Below, one piece after another: positions 1 through 8,829 of a stretch of 64,000 nucleotides of DNA. Numbering within the stretch: position 1 is the first letter of the stretch; each line of letters starts with the position of its first letter. The notes beneath the pieces are model-generated. The model saw only the letters and a program-made list of their open reading frames with translations. It searched no databases and was not told the origin of the DNA. This DNA comes from Planctomycetota bacterium (GTDB lineage: Bacteria; Planctomycetota; UBA1135; GCA-002686595), in assembly GCA_016779205.1 (NCBI GenBank), contig JADHOC010000013.1, positions 85,235 to 149,234 on the forward strand, written 5' to 3'. Both the position numbers and the translations under genes were made by a program.

Positions 1-108
1 GACGCGGGACCCGATCCGGCGGCGGCCCAGGAGCCCGCCGCGCCCGAGCAGGCGCCGCCGACCGCCGGGGCTCAGCCCCAGGGCTCGGAGACCCCGGGCG
101 AGGAGTGA
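1..108 (+). CDS. C-terminal tail of an unidentified protein (5' part outside window)
   Basis: An open frame enters from the left edge and ends at a TGA at 106-108. It gives 35 residues that are almost all Ala, Pro, Gln, Glu and Gly, that is, a disordered acidic tail ending in GEE. Codons are strongly G/C at the third position, as in the neighbours, which supports coding. No domain is visible, so no function can be assigned. It converges with the leftward gene at 166-1149, leaving 57 nt between the stops. Confidence 0.5.
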   Translation, partial: DAGPDPAAAQEPAAPEQAPPTAGAQPQGSETPGEE

Positions 109-165
109 TGTCAGGTGGCCCGGGCCGGGCTGAGCGTGCGACCTCGCCGCTCGGCCCCGCCGGGG

Positions 166-1149
166 TCAGCGGCCCTCGTTGTGCCCGCCGTCCGGGTGGA
201 GCGGGGGGGGCGCGGCCGAGGCCTGCTCCATCTGATCGATCAGCTTGAGCCCGTCATCCGAGGCGACGCTCGAGGTGCCTAGCTCGTGTTCGGCGAGCGC
301 GGCGGTCACCTCCAGGTCAGCCTCCGAGAGCAGGTCGGCGCCCGGCTCGCCGGGCGCCATGATGTCGAGCTCGTCTTCGCTGCTGATGAGGTCCTGCGGG
401 AGGGAGCGGAGGTCGTTCATGAAGGAGGCCATGGCCTCCCTCGAGCTCCCGCCGTAGATCGGCTGCGTCCCCGTCTCGGCGGACGGCTCGAGGGGCAGGG
501 GCGCGTCGCCCTGGGAACCCAGCAGACCCATCAGCTGGTCCGTGACCTCGCGGGTCCGTTCGGCCGAGGCGGAGATGAGCCCCTTGAGCTCCTCGTGGGC
601 GAGGTCCAGCCGTCGGTCCACCTGCGCGCCGAGCTGGTCGAGGCTGGCGGCGAGCCGGAAGATCCGATCATTGCCGGCCTCCTGACTGGACGACGCCGAG
701 GTGGCCGTGGCCTCGAAGCCACTCTTCACGGATTGCTGCAGGGCGACGATGTCCTGCCGCAGCATCTCGACGGTGGCTATGGCTTCCCGGAATTGCGCCT
801 CGACGGCTTCGGACTCGCGCTCCAGCTGCTCCAGCAGGCGCGGGCTGGTGGTGTCCTTGGTGGGCCCGTTGCGGCGCATCCCGAGGGAGACGCCGATGGT
901 GAGGACGCCGAACAGCGCGAGCGGCCCCTTGTCGAGCCCGGCCCGGGCCAGCAGGTCGAGCGCGGGGACGACCGACTCGGGGAGCTGGGGGGCGAGCCCT
1001 GCGACCAGGGCAACGGTGATCATCGCGACGCCGCCCGCAGCGAACAGCAGGGGGATCGCCCTCCCGATCAGGCTGGGCCGGCTCGGCTTGCCGTAGGGCA
1101 CAGAAGATCCGGTACGAGGTGAGATCGATTGGGTGGCGTTGCGCTGCAT
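166..1149 (-). CDS. membrane protein with two hydrophobic segments and a coiled coil
   Basis: This 327-residue protein is not a family I recognise. After a short polar N-terminus come two hydrophobic stretches (about residues 30-55 and 72-90), then a long Glu/Gln/Leu-rich region with heptad character (about 100-215) and an acidic, low-complexity C-terminus. The layout suggests an inner-membrane anchor with a cytoplasmic or periplasmic coiled-coil rod, as in chemotaxis-like or cell-envelope scaffold proteins, but no signalling motif is visible. I chose the ATG at 1149, preceded by a GAGG-type ribosome-binding site, over an in-frame start 69 nt upstream whose extra residues look random. It is divergent from ptsI, with about 250 nt between the starts. 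Confidence 0.65.
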   Translation of the reverse strand: MQRNATQSISPRTGSSVPYGKPSRPSLIGRAIPLLFAAGGVAMITVALVAGLAPQLPESVVPALDLLARAGLDKGPLALFGVLTIGVSLGMRRNGPTKDTTSPRLLEQLERESEAVEAQFREAIATVEMLRQDIVALQQSVKSGFEATATSASSSQEAGNDRIFRLAASLDQLGAQVDRRLDLAHEELKGLISASAERTREVTDQLMGLLGSQGDAPLPLEPSAETGTQPIYGGSSREAMASFMNDLRSLPQDLISSEDELDIMAPGEPGADLLSEADLEVTAALAEHELGTSSVASDDGLKLIDQMEQASAAPPPLHPDGGHNEGR

Positions 1150-1400
1150 GGGATGATCCTCGGGCTGTGGTCCGTCGACGCAGGCTGGCGCGACGGCGCA
1201 CAGGGGAATTCGACTCACTCTGTGGCAGAGCTTTACATGTTCCTGCTGTCAGCCCGATCCGCGGCAACGCACTCCCTGGCGGGTGGCCTCGACCCGGGCC
1301 CCATCGACGACCGATACAGAGCGTGAGGGCGTAAGATGTGCCCCTGAACCGCCCTCGACAGGCCTCTCCCGGCCCGGTCCCAGGGCCGCTCCCCGTCTCC

Positions 1401-3173
1401 ATGGCTCTCATTCAAGGACTCTCTGTTTCCCCCGGGCTGGGCCTGGGCCCCGTGCATGTCGTGCGCGCGAGGCTGGATTCAGCGCCTATCTGGACCCTGC
1501 GTTCGGGGGAGCTGGACGCGGAGGTCGAGCGCCTCGACCGAGCCATCGCGCGGGTGATCGACGTGCTCGGAGTGCGTCAGGCCGAGGTGGCGAAGGCGGT
1601 GGGGGAACAGGATGCGGGCATCCTCGGCGTCCACCAGATGATCCTCCAGGACCCCGGCGCCCGCGAGCAGGTGGACCGCACGATCCGCGAGGAGCGAATC
1701 AACGCCGAGGCGGCCGTCGAGCGACTGATCGATCGGCTGAAGGAGACCATGGGGCGGCTCGAGGGCGACTCGGTCCGCGGGTACGCCGCGGATATCAGCG
1801 AGCCCTGGCACGCGGTCATCGCGGCGCTGATGCGCTCCGACAAGGAGACCATCTCCCAGGGGGAGGATCGCGTGGTGATCGCGGCGGCGGAGCTGACGCC
1901 GGAGGCCGTGACCTTCCTCCCGCGCCACCGGGTCATCGCCGTGGTCACGGAGGCGGGCGGCCGCTTCTCTCACGGCGCCGTCCTCGCGCGGTCGTTCGGA
2001 ATCCCCTGCGTGGTTGGGATCCCGAACCTGCTCGCGCGGCTCGAGCAGAACATGCCCGTCCTCGTGGACGGGGACAACGGAGCCGTCACCCTCGCGCCCG
2101 ACGCGGCCTCCGAGGGTGAGTTCCAGCTCCGCCTCGCGCAGCGCTCTGTCCGCGAGGCAGCGCTCGCGTTACACGCCACCGAGCCCGCGGTGACCCTCGA
2201 CGGCGAGACGGTGTCCGTCCTCGTCAACCTCGAGTCCGTGCGGGACCTGGAGATGTTCGAGCACCGACGGTGTGACGGCGTGGGCCTGCTCCGGACCGAG
2301 TTCCTCTACATGGAGCGGACCGTGTTCCCCTCGGAGGAGGAGCAGTACCGGCTCTATCGGCGCATGGTCGACGCCATGGGGGACCGGTACGTCGTGATCC
2401 GAACCCTCGACATCGGCGGCGACAAGCAGCTCCCGTACTTCAAGACTCCGCGGGAGAACAACCCGGCCCTCGGCTGGCGTGGGACCCGGATCACCCTCGA
2501 GTGGCAGGACCTCCTGCGGGTCCAACTCCGAGCGATCATGCGTGCGAGCCTGCACGGTGAGGTCCGGGTGCTGCTGCCGATGATCACCTCGCTGGAGGAG
2601 GTGCGCGCGGTCCGGGCCATCTTCGACGAGACCCGGGAGCAGCTCTCGACCCAGGGGTACGATGTCGCAAGCGACATCCCCGTCGGGGTCATGATCGAGA
2701 TCCCCTCGATGCTCTGGGTCCTCGACGAGGTGCTCGACCTCGTGGACTTCATCAGCGTCGGGACGAACGACCTGGTCCAGTACCTCCTCGCGGTCGACCG
2801 GGACAACGTCTTCGTCTCGAGCCTCTACGAGCCCTTTCACCCCGCGGTCATCCGGGCGCTCGGGGCGATCGGTGACGCGGTCCGCCGTTCGGGAAAGAGC
2901 GCCTGCGTGTGCGGCGAGATGGCCGGGGACGAGGCGGTCGCCATGATGCTGGCGGGGATGGGCTTCGACTCGCTCAGCGTGGCCCCGAACTTCCTGTCGG
3001 CCCTCAAGTTCGCGGTCCGGCGCACCACGATGGCCGACGCCCGGGGCCTCGCCGAGGCCGTCCGGGCGGCCTCCACCGTGGATGAGGTCCGGGCCCTCCT
3101 GGACGAGGTGCGGGAACGGTTCCGCCAGGAGATGCTGGAGGCGGTCTCAGGGGCGGCCGCTGGAGACGGTTGA
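1401..3173 (+). CDS. ptsI: phosphoenolpyruvate-protein phosphotransferase (PTS enzyme I)
   Basis: Enzyme I takes phosphate from phosphoenolpyruvate onto a histidine and passes it to HPr, starting the phosphotransferase chain in the cytoplasm. The 590-residue product has the N-terminal HPr-binding and phosphohistidine region, with GGRFSHGAVLAR carrying the active His, followed by the PEP-binding TIM barrel (LRTEFLYM, RTLDIGGDKQ, VGTNDLVQY) and the active-site Cys in CVCGEMAGD. The length is normal for PtsI and there is no GAF domain, so it is not PtsP. The ATG at 1401 begins just before the family's usual SPG motif; an in-frame GTG at 1338 with a GAGGG upstream is an alternative. No HPr gene is in the window. 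Permease 34881-36983 carries an EIIA-like domain that could be a downstream acceptor. Confidence 0.95.
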   Translation: MALIQGLSVSPGLGLGPVHVVRARLDSAPIWTLRSGELDAEVERLDRAIARVIDVLGVRQAEVAKAVGEQDAGILGVHQMILQDPGAREQVDRTIREERINAEAAVERLIDRLKETMGRLEGDSVRGYAADISEPWHAVIAALMRSDKETISQGEDRVVIAAAELTPEAVTFLPRHRVIAVVTEAGGRFSHGAVLARSFGIPCVVGIPNLLARLEQNMPVLVDGDNGAVTLAPDAASEGEFQLRLAQRSVREAALALHATEPAVTLDGETVSVLVNLESVRDLEMFEHRRCDGVGLLRTEFLYMERTVFPSEEEQYRLYRRMVDAMGDRYVVIRTLDIGGDKQLPYFKTPRENNPALGWRGTRITLEWQDLLRVQLRAIMRASLHGEVRVLLPMITSLEEVRAVRAIFDETREQLSTQGYDVASDIPVGVMIEIPSMLWVLDEVLDLVDFISVGTNDLVQYLLAVDRDNVFVSSLYEPFHPAVIRALGAIGDAVRRSGKSACVCGEMAGDEAVAMMLAGMGFDSLSVAPNFLSALKFAVRRTTMADARGLAEAVRAASTVDEVRALLDEVRERFRQEMLEAVSGAAAGDG

Positions 3174-3181
3174 ACTGGGGG

Positions 3182-3212
3182 TTGAGGTATCGGTGTCCAG
3201 TCTTGATACAAT
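3182..3212 (+). promoter_or_regulatory. candidate extended -10 promoter for the HTH-repeat gene
   Basis: TACAAT at 3207-3212 is preceded by TG at 3204-3205, forming an extended -10 element. TTGAGG at 3182-3187 is a weak -35 with a 19-nt spacer. It lies in the 71-nt gap after ptsI and 33 nt before the GTG of the next gene. The AT-rich hexamer stands out in this GC-rich DNA, but there is no experimental support. Confidence 0.35.
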
Positions 3213-3244
3213 TCGGGCAGCGCGCGAAACCCCACTGATCGACC

Positions 3245-3970
3245 GTGACCACAGGCCAATCAAACTCTCCGACGGACCCGGCCCAGGACAGACCCTGGTC
3301 CGAGTCCGAGCTCGACGCGCTCCGCGCCTCCTTCGGACAGAAGGAGCATTCATTCCTGGCCCGTGAACTCGGGCGACCTGTGGAGGAGATCCGCGCGAAG
3401 GCGGAGGAGATCCTCTGCCGCGAGGCGGTCTCAGGCCCGTGGTCTCCAGAGGACGTGGAGACCCTGCGCCGCTACATCGGCGGCGTGGAGACGAGCCTGC
3501 TCGCTCGAATGCTCGGGAGGACCTCGGAGGACCTCGAGACGAAGCTCGTCGAGCTCGCGACGACCCTCGAGGACCGGCCGCTGTCCGGTCCGGAGCTGAT
3601 CCTCTTCAAGCGTCAATTCGGCACCCGCTCTGACGAGGATCTCGCCATCATCTACGGGCGGACCCTCGAGCGGATCCGGGCCGAAGCGGCGCGACTCTGC
3701 CTGTCGAAGGACAAGGCGTACATGCGGCGCAGGACGAGCGGGAACGAGCGGACGCGGATGCCGCGGTGGACCGAGCCGGAGCTCCAGACGCTGCGCCAGC
3801 TCTACCCTGGCGAGAGCAACCTGCAGATCGCGCAGCAGCTCGGGCGCTCGGTGAAGAGCGTGGTGTCGAAGGCGCACAACCTCGGCCTCAAGAAGGACAA
3901 GGCCCGGCTCGAGGAGATGGGACGCCAGAACGTCCGCCTCCGGTACGACCGCGGCTCTGCGTCCGAGTGA
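3245..3970 (+). CDS. protein with four Myb/SANT-like helix-turn-helix repeats
   Basis: This 241-residue protein is four copies of one about 40-residue motif and little else. The repeats start near W18 (WSESELDAL), W66 (WSPEDVETL), L113 (LSGPELILF) and W175 (WTEPELQTL). Each continues through a Leu-Ala or Ile-Ala helix and a Gly-Arg turn (ELGRPVEEI, MLGRTSEDL, IYGRTLERI, QLGRSVKSV). The pattern matches short tri-helical DNA-binding folds such as Myb/SANT or GcrA-like domains. The fourth copy keeps the most basic recognition helix, followed by Lys-rich SKAHNLGLKKDK. Repeat 3 has lost the leading Trp. A DNA-binding or nucleoid-associated role is inferred; targets are unknown. It starts with GTG without a clear ribosome-binding site, 71 nt after ptsI. 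Confidence 0.7.
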   Translation: MTTGQSNSPTDPAQDRPWSESELDALRASFGQKEHSFLARELGRPVEEIRAKAEEILCREAVSGPWSPEDVETLRRYIGGVETSLLARMLGRTSEDLETKLVELATTLEDRPLSGPELILFKRQFGTRSDEDLAIIYGRTLERIRAEAARLCLSKDKAYMRRRTSGNERTRMPRWTEPELQTLRQLYPGESNLQIAQQLGRSVKSVVSKAHNLGLKKDKARLEEMGRQNVRLRYDRGSASE

Positions 3971-4010
3971 CGCTCCCTTCGGGGGGCGCAGACGAGCGGC
4001 GGGCCGGGGA

Positions 4011-6275
4011 TCAGCTCCGCGGCCTGCGACGGGCGGCCGCGTATTGCACGGGCCAGTGCTGACCGGCCTCTCCCGCCTCGTTCGCGGCCCGCAGGGTCAG
4101 GTGGGGGTCCTCGAGGTGCGGGCGGGCCATGGCGCAGAGGTCGGCGCGACCGGAGGCGAGGATCGTGTTGACGTGGTCGATGCCCTGGATCGCGCCCACG
4201 GCCATCACGGGCAGCTCCGCCTCGTAGCGGATGCGCTCGGCGAACGGCACCTGATACATGCGCCCGTACACGGGCCGCGAGGTGGGGACGTTCCCGGCGC
4301 TGGACACGTCGATGACGTCCACGCCGTGCCCCTTGGCGAGGCGGGCGAAGCGCACGGAGTCCTCCACCGTCTGGCCGCCCTCGTGGAACCAGTCCGTGGC
4401 CGAGAGGCGGAGGAAGAGCGGCATGCCATCGGGCATCGCCGCGCGGACCACGTCGAGGACCTCCAGGGGGAAGCGCGCGCGGTCCTCAAGGCGCTCTCCG
4501 CCGTACTCGTCCGCGCGGTCGTTCACCGCCGGTGAGAGGAAGCTGGAGAGCAGGTATCCGTGGGCCGCGTGGACCTCGATGACGTCGAACCCCGCGCGCA
4601 CGCTGCGCTCGGTCGCGGCCTTGAACTCGGCCAGCACAGCGTCCATGTCGGCGCGGTCCATGGCCTTCGGAGCGGGGGCCCCGGGGAGGAAGGGAGCGTC
4701 GGTGGGCCCGATGGTGGCCCAGGCGCTCGCGTCCACCAGCGGGGCGTCGCCCTCCCAGGGGAGGGAGTAGGACGCCTTCCTGCCCGCGTGCCCCAGCTGC
4801 ATCGCCACCTTGGCCCCCGAGTGTTCGTGGGCGAAGTCGACGATCTCCTTCCAGCGGGCCTCGTGCTCGTCGGTGTAGATCCCGGTGCAGCCGTGGGTGA
4901 TCCGGCCCTGGGCGGAGACGTTCGTGGCCTCGGTGAACAGCAGGCCCGCGCCGCCGACGGCGCGGGCGCCGTAGTGCACGTCGTGCCAGCGGAGGGGGGT
5001 GCCCTCGACGGCGCTGTACTGGCACATGGGGGAGACGACCACGCGGTTCGCCAGCACGACGTCGCGGGTACGGAACGGCGTGAAGGCGGGGAGCGTGATG
5101 ACGTCCGGGTCGCCGCCCTCCTGCTCGATGAAGCGCCGCCGCGCGCTGTCCACGAGCTCCGGATCGCGGAGGGCGAGGTTGTCGTAGGTGATGCGCTTGG
5201 AGCGCGTCATCAGGTTGAACGTGAACAGGACCGGGTCCTGCTTCATGTAGCGGCCAGAGTGCTCGAACCACTCCAGGCTCGTCTGGGCGGCCTTCTGGGT
5301 CTTGAGGACCTCGACGCTCCGCCGCTCCTGATAGCTGGCCAGCGCGGCGGCCACGTCGGCGTCGTCGACACCGGTGCGGGCGGAGACGAGGGCGTCCACG
5401 AGGGCGATGGAGTCCTCCATGGCGAGCTTGGTCCCGGACCCGATGGAGAAGTGGGCCGTGTGGGCGGAGTCGCCCACCAGGACCGTCTTCCCGTCCACCC
5501 AGGTCGCGCAGGCGACCGTCGGGAAGACCCGCCAGATGGAGCGATTGGTCAGCAGTTCGTGGCCGTCGAGGTGCTCGGAGAACAGGTCCGCGACATAGCG
5601 CACGGTCGCCTCCTCGTCGCCGTCGCCGAGGCCCGAGCGCCGCCAGGTCTCCTCGTCGCACTCGACGATCCAGGTGGACCGGGGCTCGTCCCCGCGCTCG
5701 AAGGGGTAGGCGTGGATGTTCCAGACCCCGTGCTCGTTCTCCTTGAAGATGAACGTGAACGCGCCGAGGGGCTTGTCCGTGCCGAGCCAGCAGAAGCGAG
5801 CCTTGCGCCAGTCGATGCAGGGGCCGAAGCGGTCCCCGGCGCCCTCCCGGACGGCGCTGTTCAACCCGTCGCTGGCCACGACGAGGTCCGCGGACTGCTC
5901 GAGCGTCGCGCGGTCGACCTCCACCTCGTAGTGGGAGCGAACCCCGAGCGCGGTGGCGCGCCGGTCCAGGATCGCCAGCAGCTCCTTGCGGGCCAGCCCG
6001 CAGAATCCGTGCCCCGTGGAGCGGACCATCTCGCCGCCGATGAAGGTCTCGATGTCCGTCCAGTAGGCGAACGACTCGCGGATCTCCTTGAAGCTCTCGG
6101 GGTCGGCGGCCTCGACGTTGCCGAGGGTCTCGTCGCTGAAGACGACGCCCCAGCCGAAGGTGTCGCCGTGGGCGTTGCGCTCGTAGACGTCAATCTCCGC
6201 GCCGGGGAATGCCCTCTTGGCGAGGATGGCCGTGAACAGCCCGCCAGGACCTCCTCCGATGACCGCGATCTTCAT
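4011..6275 (-). CDS. bifunctional aromatic acyl-CoA monooxygenase/reductase (salicylyl-CoA 5-hydroxylase / 2-aminobenzoyl-CoA monooxygenase type)
   Basis: This 754-residue protein joins two flavoenzymes. Residues 1 to about 380 form a class A flavin monooxygenase: it starts with the FAD-binding IGGGPGGLF and later has the second FAD motif VGDSAHTAH. From about residue 390 it is an old-yellow-enzyme barrel ([10 protein letters not shown], the His pair in [23 protein letters not shown]). This fusion and length are characteristic of 2-aminobenzoyl-CoA monooxygenase/reductase and of salicylyl-CoA 5-hydroxylase/oxidoreductase, which hydroxylate and then reduce CoA-bound aromatic acids using NAD(P)H and oxygen. 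No CoA ligase or beta-oxidation genes lie beside it, so the substrate cannot be fixed from context. It converges with the HTH-repeat gene. Confidence 0.85.
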   Translation of the reverse strand: MKIAVIGGGPGGLFTAILAKRAFPGAEIDVYERNAHGDTFGWGVVFSDETLGNVEAADPESFKEIRESFAYWTDIETFIGGEMVRSTGHGFCGLARKELLAILDRRATALGVRSHYEVEVDRATLEQSADLVVASDGLNSAVREGAGDRFGPCIDWRKARFCWLGTDKPLGAFTFIFKENEHGVWNIHAYPFERGDEPRSTWIVECDEETWRRSGLGDGDEEATVRYVADLFSEHLDGHELLTNRSIWRVFPTVACATWVDGKTVLVGDSAHTAHFSIGSGTKLAMEDSIALVDALVSARTGVDDADVAAALASYQERRSVEVLKTQKAAQTSLEWFEHSGRYMKQDPVLFTFNLMTRSKRITYDNLALRDPELVDSARRRFIEQEGGDPDVITLPAFTPFRTRDVVLANRVVVSPMCQYSAVEGTPLRWHDVHYGARAVGGAGLLFTEATNVSAQGRITHGCTGIYTDEHEARWKEIVDFAHEHSGAKVAMQLGHAGRKASYSLPWEGDAPLVDASAWATIGPTDAPFLPGAPAPKAMDRADMDAVLAEFKAATERSVRAGFDVIEVHAAHGYLLSSFLSPAVNDRADEYGGERLEDRARFPLEVLDVVRAAMPDGMPLFLRLSATDWFHEGGQTVEDSVRFARLAKGHGVDVIDVSSAGNVPTSRPVYGRMYQVPFAERIRYEAELPVMAVGAIQGIDHVNTILASGRADLCAMARPHLEDPHLTLRAANEAGEAGQHWPVQYAAARRRPRS

Positions 6276-6354
6276 GGGCGGAGCATAGTCCGAGGCGGCG
6301 AGGGATCCCGCCCGGGAGCCGCTCCCTTTTTGTCGCGGCTCCGAGGTCGGGCCC

Positions 6355-7563
6355 TCATTCGCCGTTGCTGCCCTGGGACAGCTGCAGGGAGAGCCAGCGC
6401 AATCCCCCAGGCACGCTCCGGACCCGCTCCACCACCCCGGAGCAGGTCGCGCCCGAGGCGCTGAACTCGAAGCGGACCATCAGGTGGCGGGTGCCGAGTT
6501 CGCGCGAGGCGACCTCGAGGGTGGGGCCGGCCTGCACGGCGCCCGCGGGCCAGCCCTGGCTGAGCACCGCGCGCTTCGGGAGGACGCTCCCGTCGGCGGT
6601 CACGAGCTCGAACTCGGCGGCCAGGAGCCTCTCCAGCGAGGGCGTGGTGCGGGAGCGCGAGGCGCCATCCTCGGCCGCGTCCACCGCGGCGGTGAGGAGC
6701 TCGATCGCGGCGCCGACGTCCACCCCTGCGCCCTCGTCCACGGGGTCGGACGGACGCTCCTCCCAGAGCGACTGGACGAGGGCCGCGCCCACCGGGTCCA
6801 CCTCGAGGAGCTCGGCGCGCACGAAGGGATAGAAGTCGTTCACCCCGTAGAGCGCCTCCGTGGTCTCCGCGAAGTACTCGTTCAGGTCGTTCAGCGCGTA
6901 GTGCCGATCCTCGGCGCCGGACCAGCGCAGGGTGCGATCGTAGACCCCGCGCTCGCGGACGGCGGCGAGTGCGGCCTCGACCCGACGTCGCTCGGACCAG
7001 ACCTCCTGGTGCAGCAGCGCGTGCGCGAGCTCATGGAGGACCATCGACGCCTGATGCCGCCGCCAGTCCAGGTAGGTCCGGGCGCTCGTGATCTCGACGG
7101 CCCGTTCCTTCGCCGGGTCGAAGCCGTTCCGCTCCAGCCAGCTCGCGCTCGGGTGGTAGCAGGCGCAGGGGGCCACTGGATCCGCCACGCCCAGGAAGAT
7201 CGGCACCGACCTCAGGAAGGCGTGGCGGGTCGCGGGAGTCTGATCGAGGACGTCTCCGAGGTCGCGGTCCAGGGCATCCAGGGCCCGGGCACCGACGTCG
7301 CCCTCGTCGCCGTCGATCAGGCTCGGGGCGACCCGGACATCGAAGCCGCGGACCGGGCGCGGCACGTACTCGCTCGCGGGCAGGGAACCGCTGCGGCGCG
7401 GGCCCTCCTGCGTCGACTGGCCGCCTGCTCCCTGGGGAGCCGCCTCGGCCGGCGGGCGCCCGGCGCCGCTGGCGGGGGACGTGAGCCGGGAGGGACTCGG
7501 CGATCCCGTGCCGCAGGCAGCGGCCCACAGGGCGACCAGCCACAGTCCAGCCCGCGCGCTCAA
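6355..7563 (-). CDS. putative lipoprotein zinc metallopeptidase
   Basis: The 402-residue product starts with a signal-like segment ending in AAAC near residue 17, a weak lipobox, then a Pro/Ala/Gly-rich linker. The catalytic signature is HELAH at 177-181. A downstream NEYFAE at about 228-233 could supply the glutamate third zinc ligand, as in gluzincins of this general type. An envelope-anchored protease is therefore likely; the substrate is unknown. The start codon is TTG, and the TTGA at 7560-7563 overlaps the stop of the preceding yceH, implying translational coupling. The C-terminal 150 residues look beta-rich and unassigned. Confidence is high for a metallopeptidase and low for a specific family. 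Confidence 0.7.
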   Translation of the reverse strand: MSARAGLWLVALWAAACGTGSPSPSRLTSPASGAGRPPAEAAPQGAGGQSTQEGPRRSGSLPASEYVPRPVRGFDVRVAPSLIDGDEGDVGARALDALDRDLGDVLDQTPATRHAFLRSVPIFLGVADPVAPCACYHPSASWLERNGFDPAKERAVEITSARTYLDWRRHQASMVLHELAHALLHQEVWSERRRVEAALAAVRERGVYDRTLRWSGAEDRHYALNDLNEYFAETTEALYGVNDFYPFVRAELLEVDPVGAALVQSLWEERPSDPVDEGAGVDVGAAIELLTAAVDAAEDGASRSRTTPSLERLLAAEFELVTADGSVLPKRAVLSQGWPAGAVQAGPTLEVASRELGTRHLMVRFEFSASGATCSGVVERVRSVPGGLRWLSLQLSQGSNGE

Positions 7564-8252
7564 GCTCCGAGCTCCTCCCGGAGCTGGGCCATGCTCCGGG
7601 TCAGGTCCGCGACCTGGCGCTCCAGCGCCTCCACGCGCTCCGCCAGCGGTGTCCCCTGGACCTCCTTCGCTCCGGGCAGCGGAGCGGGCGCCCCGGAGGG
7701 GGCGGGGGCGGAGGCGAGGACGGAGGCCGGTGCGGCCTCGGCGGGGGGGCTGTCCCCGGCGCCCGGGGCGACGCTCCTGCAGAGGAGCTGGGAGGTTCTC
7801 GGGGCGCGGCCGCCTTCCGCGGTCTCCGCGTAGCCCTGGGTCCGGAGGGCCTCCAGCGCTTGCCCCAGCGACTCGGGGTCCGGGAGGTCCCGCATGCGCC
7901 TGGCCCGGGAGCGGAGCTCGCCCGCGGTCTGGGGGCCGCGGAGCAGGAGCTCGGCCAGGACCGCCGCCTCCCGCTCACCGATCCCGAGGGTCTCCATCGC
8001 GTTGTGCCTCCAGCGCTCCACGCGGCTGCCCGCGGGGACGCTCTGGCCCGCGAGCCCCTTCATCCGCAGGCCCTGGAGGGCGATCCTCACCTCGGCCTCG
8101 GAGAAGTCCGTGACGGGGTCACGGTTGCTCTTCTGGTTGCAGCCGTTGGTCGTGGCGTTGAGCGACAGCGGGTACTGGTCCGGCGTCGTGAAGGCCTTCT
8201 CGATCAGCACGCCCAGCGCGCGCGCCTCGTGTCCGTTCAGCGAGATGTCCAT
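7560..8252 (-). CDS. yceH: YceH/UPF0502 family protein
   Basis: The 230-residue product has the family's paired winged-helix domains. The hallmark N-terminal region reads ALGVLIEKAFTTPDQYPLSL followed by NQKSNRDP, and the second domain contains LLLRGPQTAGELRSR. The Ala/Pro-rich linker is followed by a C-terminal coiled coil (ERVEALERQVADL), also typical. The molecular role is not established; DNA binding is inferred from the fold. I chose the ATG at 8252 because family homology begins there; a longer in-frame extension overlaps trmL on the other strand. It is divergent from trmL across 52 nt and overlaps the downstream metallopeptidase start by 4 nt. Confidence 0.9.
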   Translation of the reverse strand: MDISLNGHEARALGVLIEKAFTTPDQYPLSLNATTNGCNQKSNRDPVTDFSEAEVRIALQGLRMKGLAGQSVPAGSRVERWRHNAMETLGIGEREAAVLAELLLRGPQTAGELRSRARRMRDLPDPESLGQALEALRTQGYAETAEGGRAPRTSQLLCRSVAPGAGDSPPAEAAPASVLASAPAPSGAPAPLPGAKEVQGTPLAERVEALERQVADLTRSMAQLREELGA

Positions 8253-8304
8253 GGGGCCCACCCTAAGGGATGCGGTCGGAGGGGCAGTGGGTATCCTCTC
8301 CACG

Positions 8305-8829
8305 ATGGAAGCTCCGGAGAAGAGCGAGGTCGGGCCGGGGATCGACGTGGTCCTGGTGCACCCCGAGATCCCGCACAACTCTGGCTGTGCGGGGCGCCTC
8401 ACGGCGGCGATGGGCGCCCGGCTCCACCTCGTCGAGCCCCTCGGATTCAGCCTCGAGGACCGCTACCTCAAGCGGGCGGGCCTCGACTACTGGCCGCTGG
8501 TGGACCTGAGCGTGCACGGGAGCGTGGAGGCCTGCTTCGATGAGCTTCGCGGCCGGAGCGACCGCCCGTTCGAGGAGCGGCTACGCCTCTTCTCGGCGCG
8601 GGGCGGCGAGTCCCTGCGCGAGGTCAGGTTCCATCCGGGCGACATCCTGGTGTTCGGGAGCGAGAGCAAGGGGCTCCCCCCTGAGCTGCTGGAGGCCCAC
8701 GCCGACCGCCGCGTGCGGATCCCCATCCACGAGGGGGTGCGCTCCATCAACCTGGCCAACGCGGTGGCCATCGCCGTGTTCCTCGCGACCGGCGAGGTCT
8801 CGCCGGACGACCTCCCCGCGGCTCACTGA
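8305..8829 (+). CDS. trmL: tRNA (cytidine/uridine-2'-O-)-methyltransferase TrmL, SPOUT superfamily
   Basis: TrmL methylates the ribose of the wobble nucleotide 34 of certain leucine tRNAs using S-adenosylmethionine. The 174-residue length fits the minimal SPOUT enzyme. Visible signatures are HPEIPHNSG near the N-terminus, LVFGSESKGLP in motif 2 and IPIHEGVRSINLANAVAI in motif 3, which form the deep trefoil knot that binds the cofactor. The start ATG at 8305 precedes the family core by about 12 residues. Its last 7 nt overlap the 3' end of the opposing glycosyltransferase gene. Confidence 0.93.
   Translation: MEAPEKSEVGPGIDVVLVHPEIPHNSGCAGRLTAAMGARLHLVEPLGFSLEDRYLKRAGLDYWPLVDLSVHGSVEACFDELRGRSDRPFEERLRLFSARGGESLREVRFHPGDILVFGSESKGLPPELLEAHADRRVRIPIHEGVRSINLANAVAIAVFLATGEVSPDDLPAAH

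Noticed and set aside
1218..1230. CTCTG/CAGAG 13-nt palindrome upstream of ptsI
   Set aside because: Only five-base arms in a GC-rich gap; no second copy and no link to a regulator.
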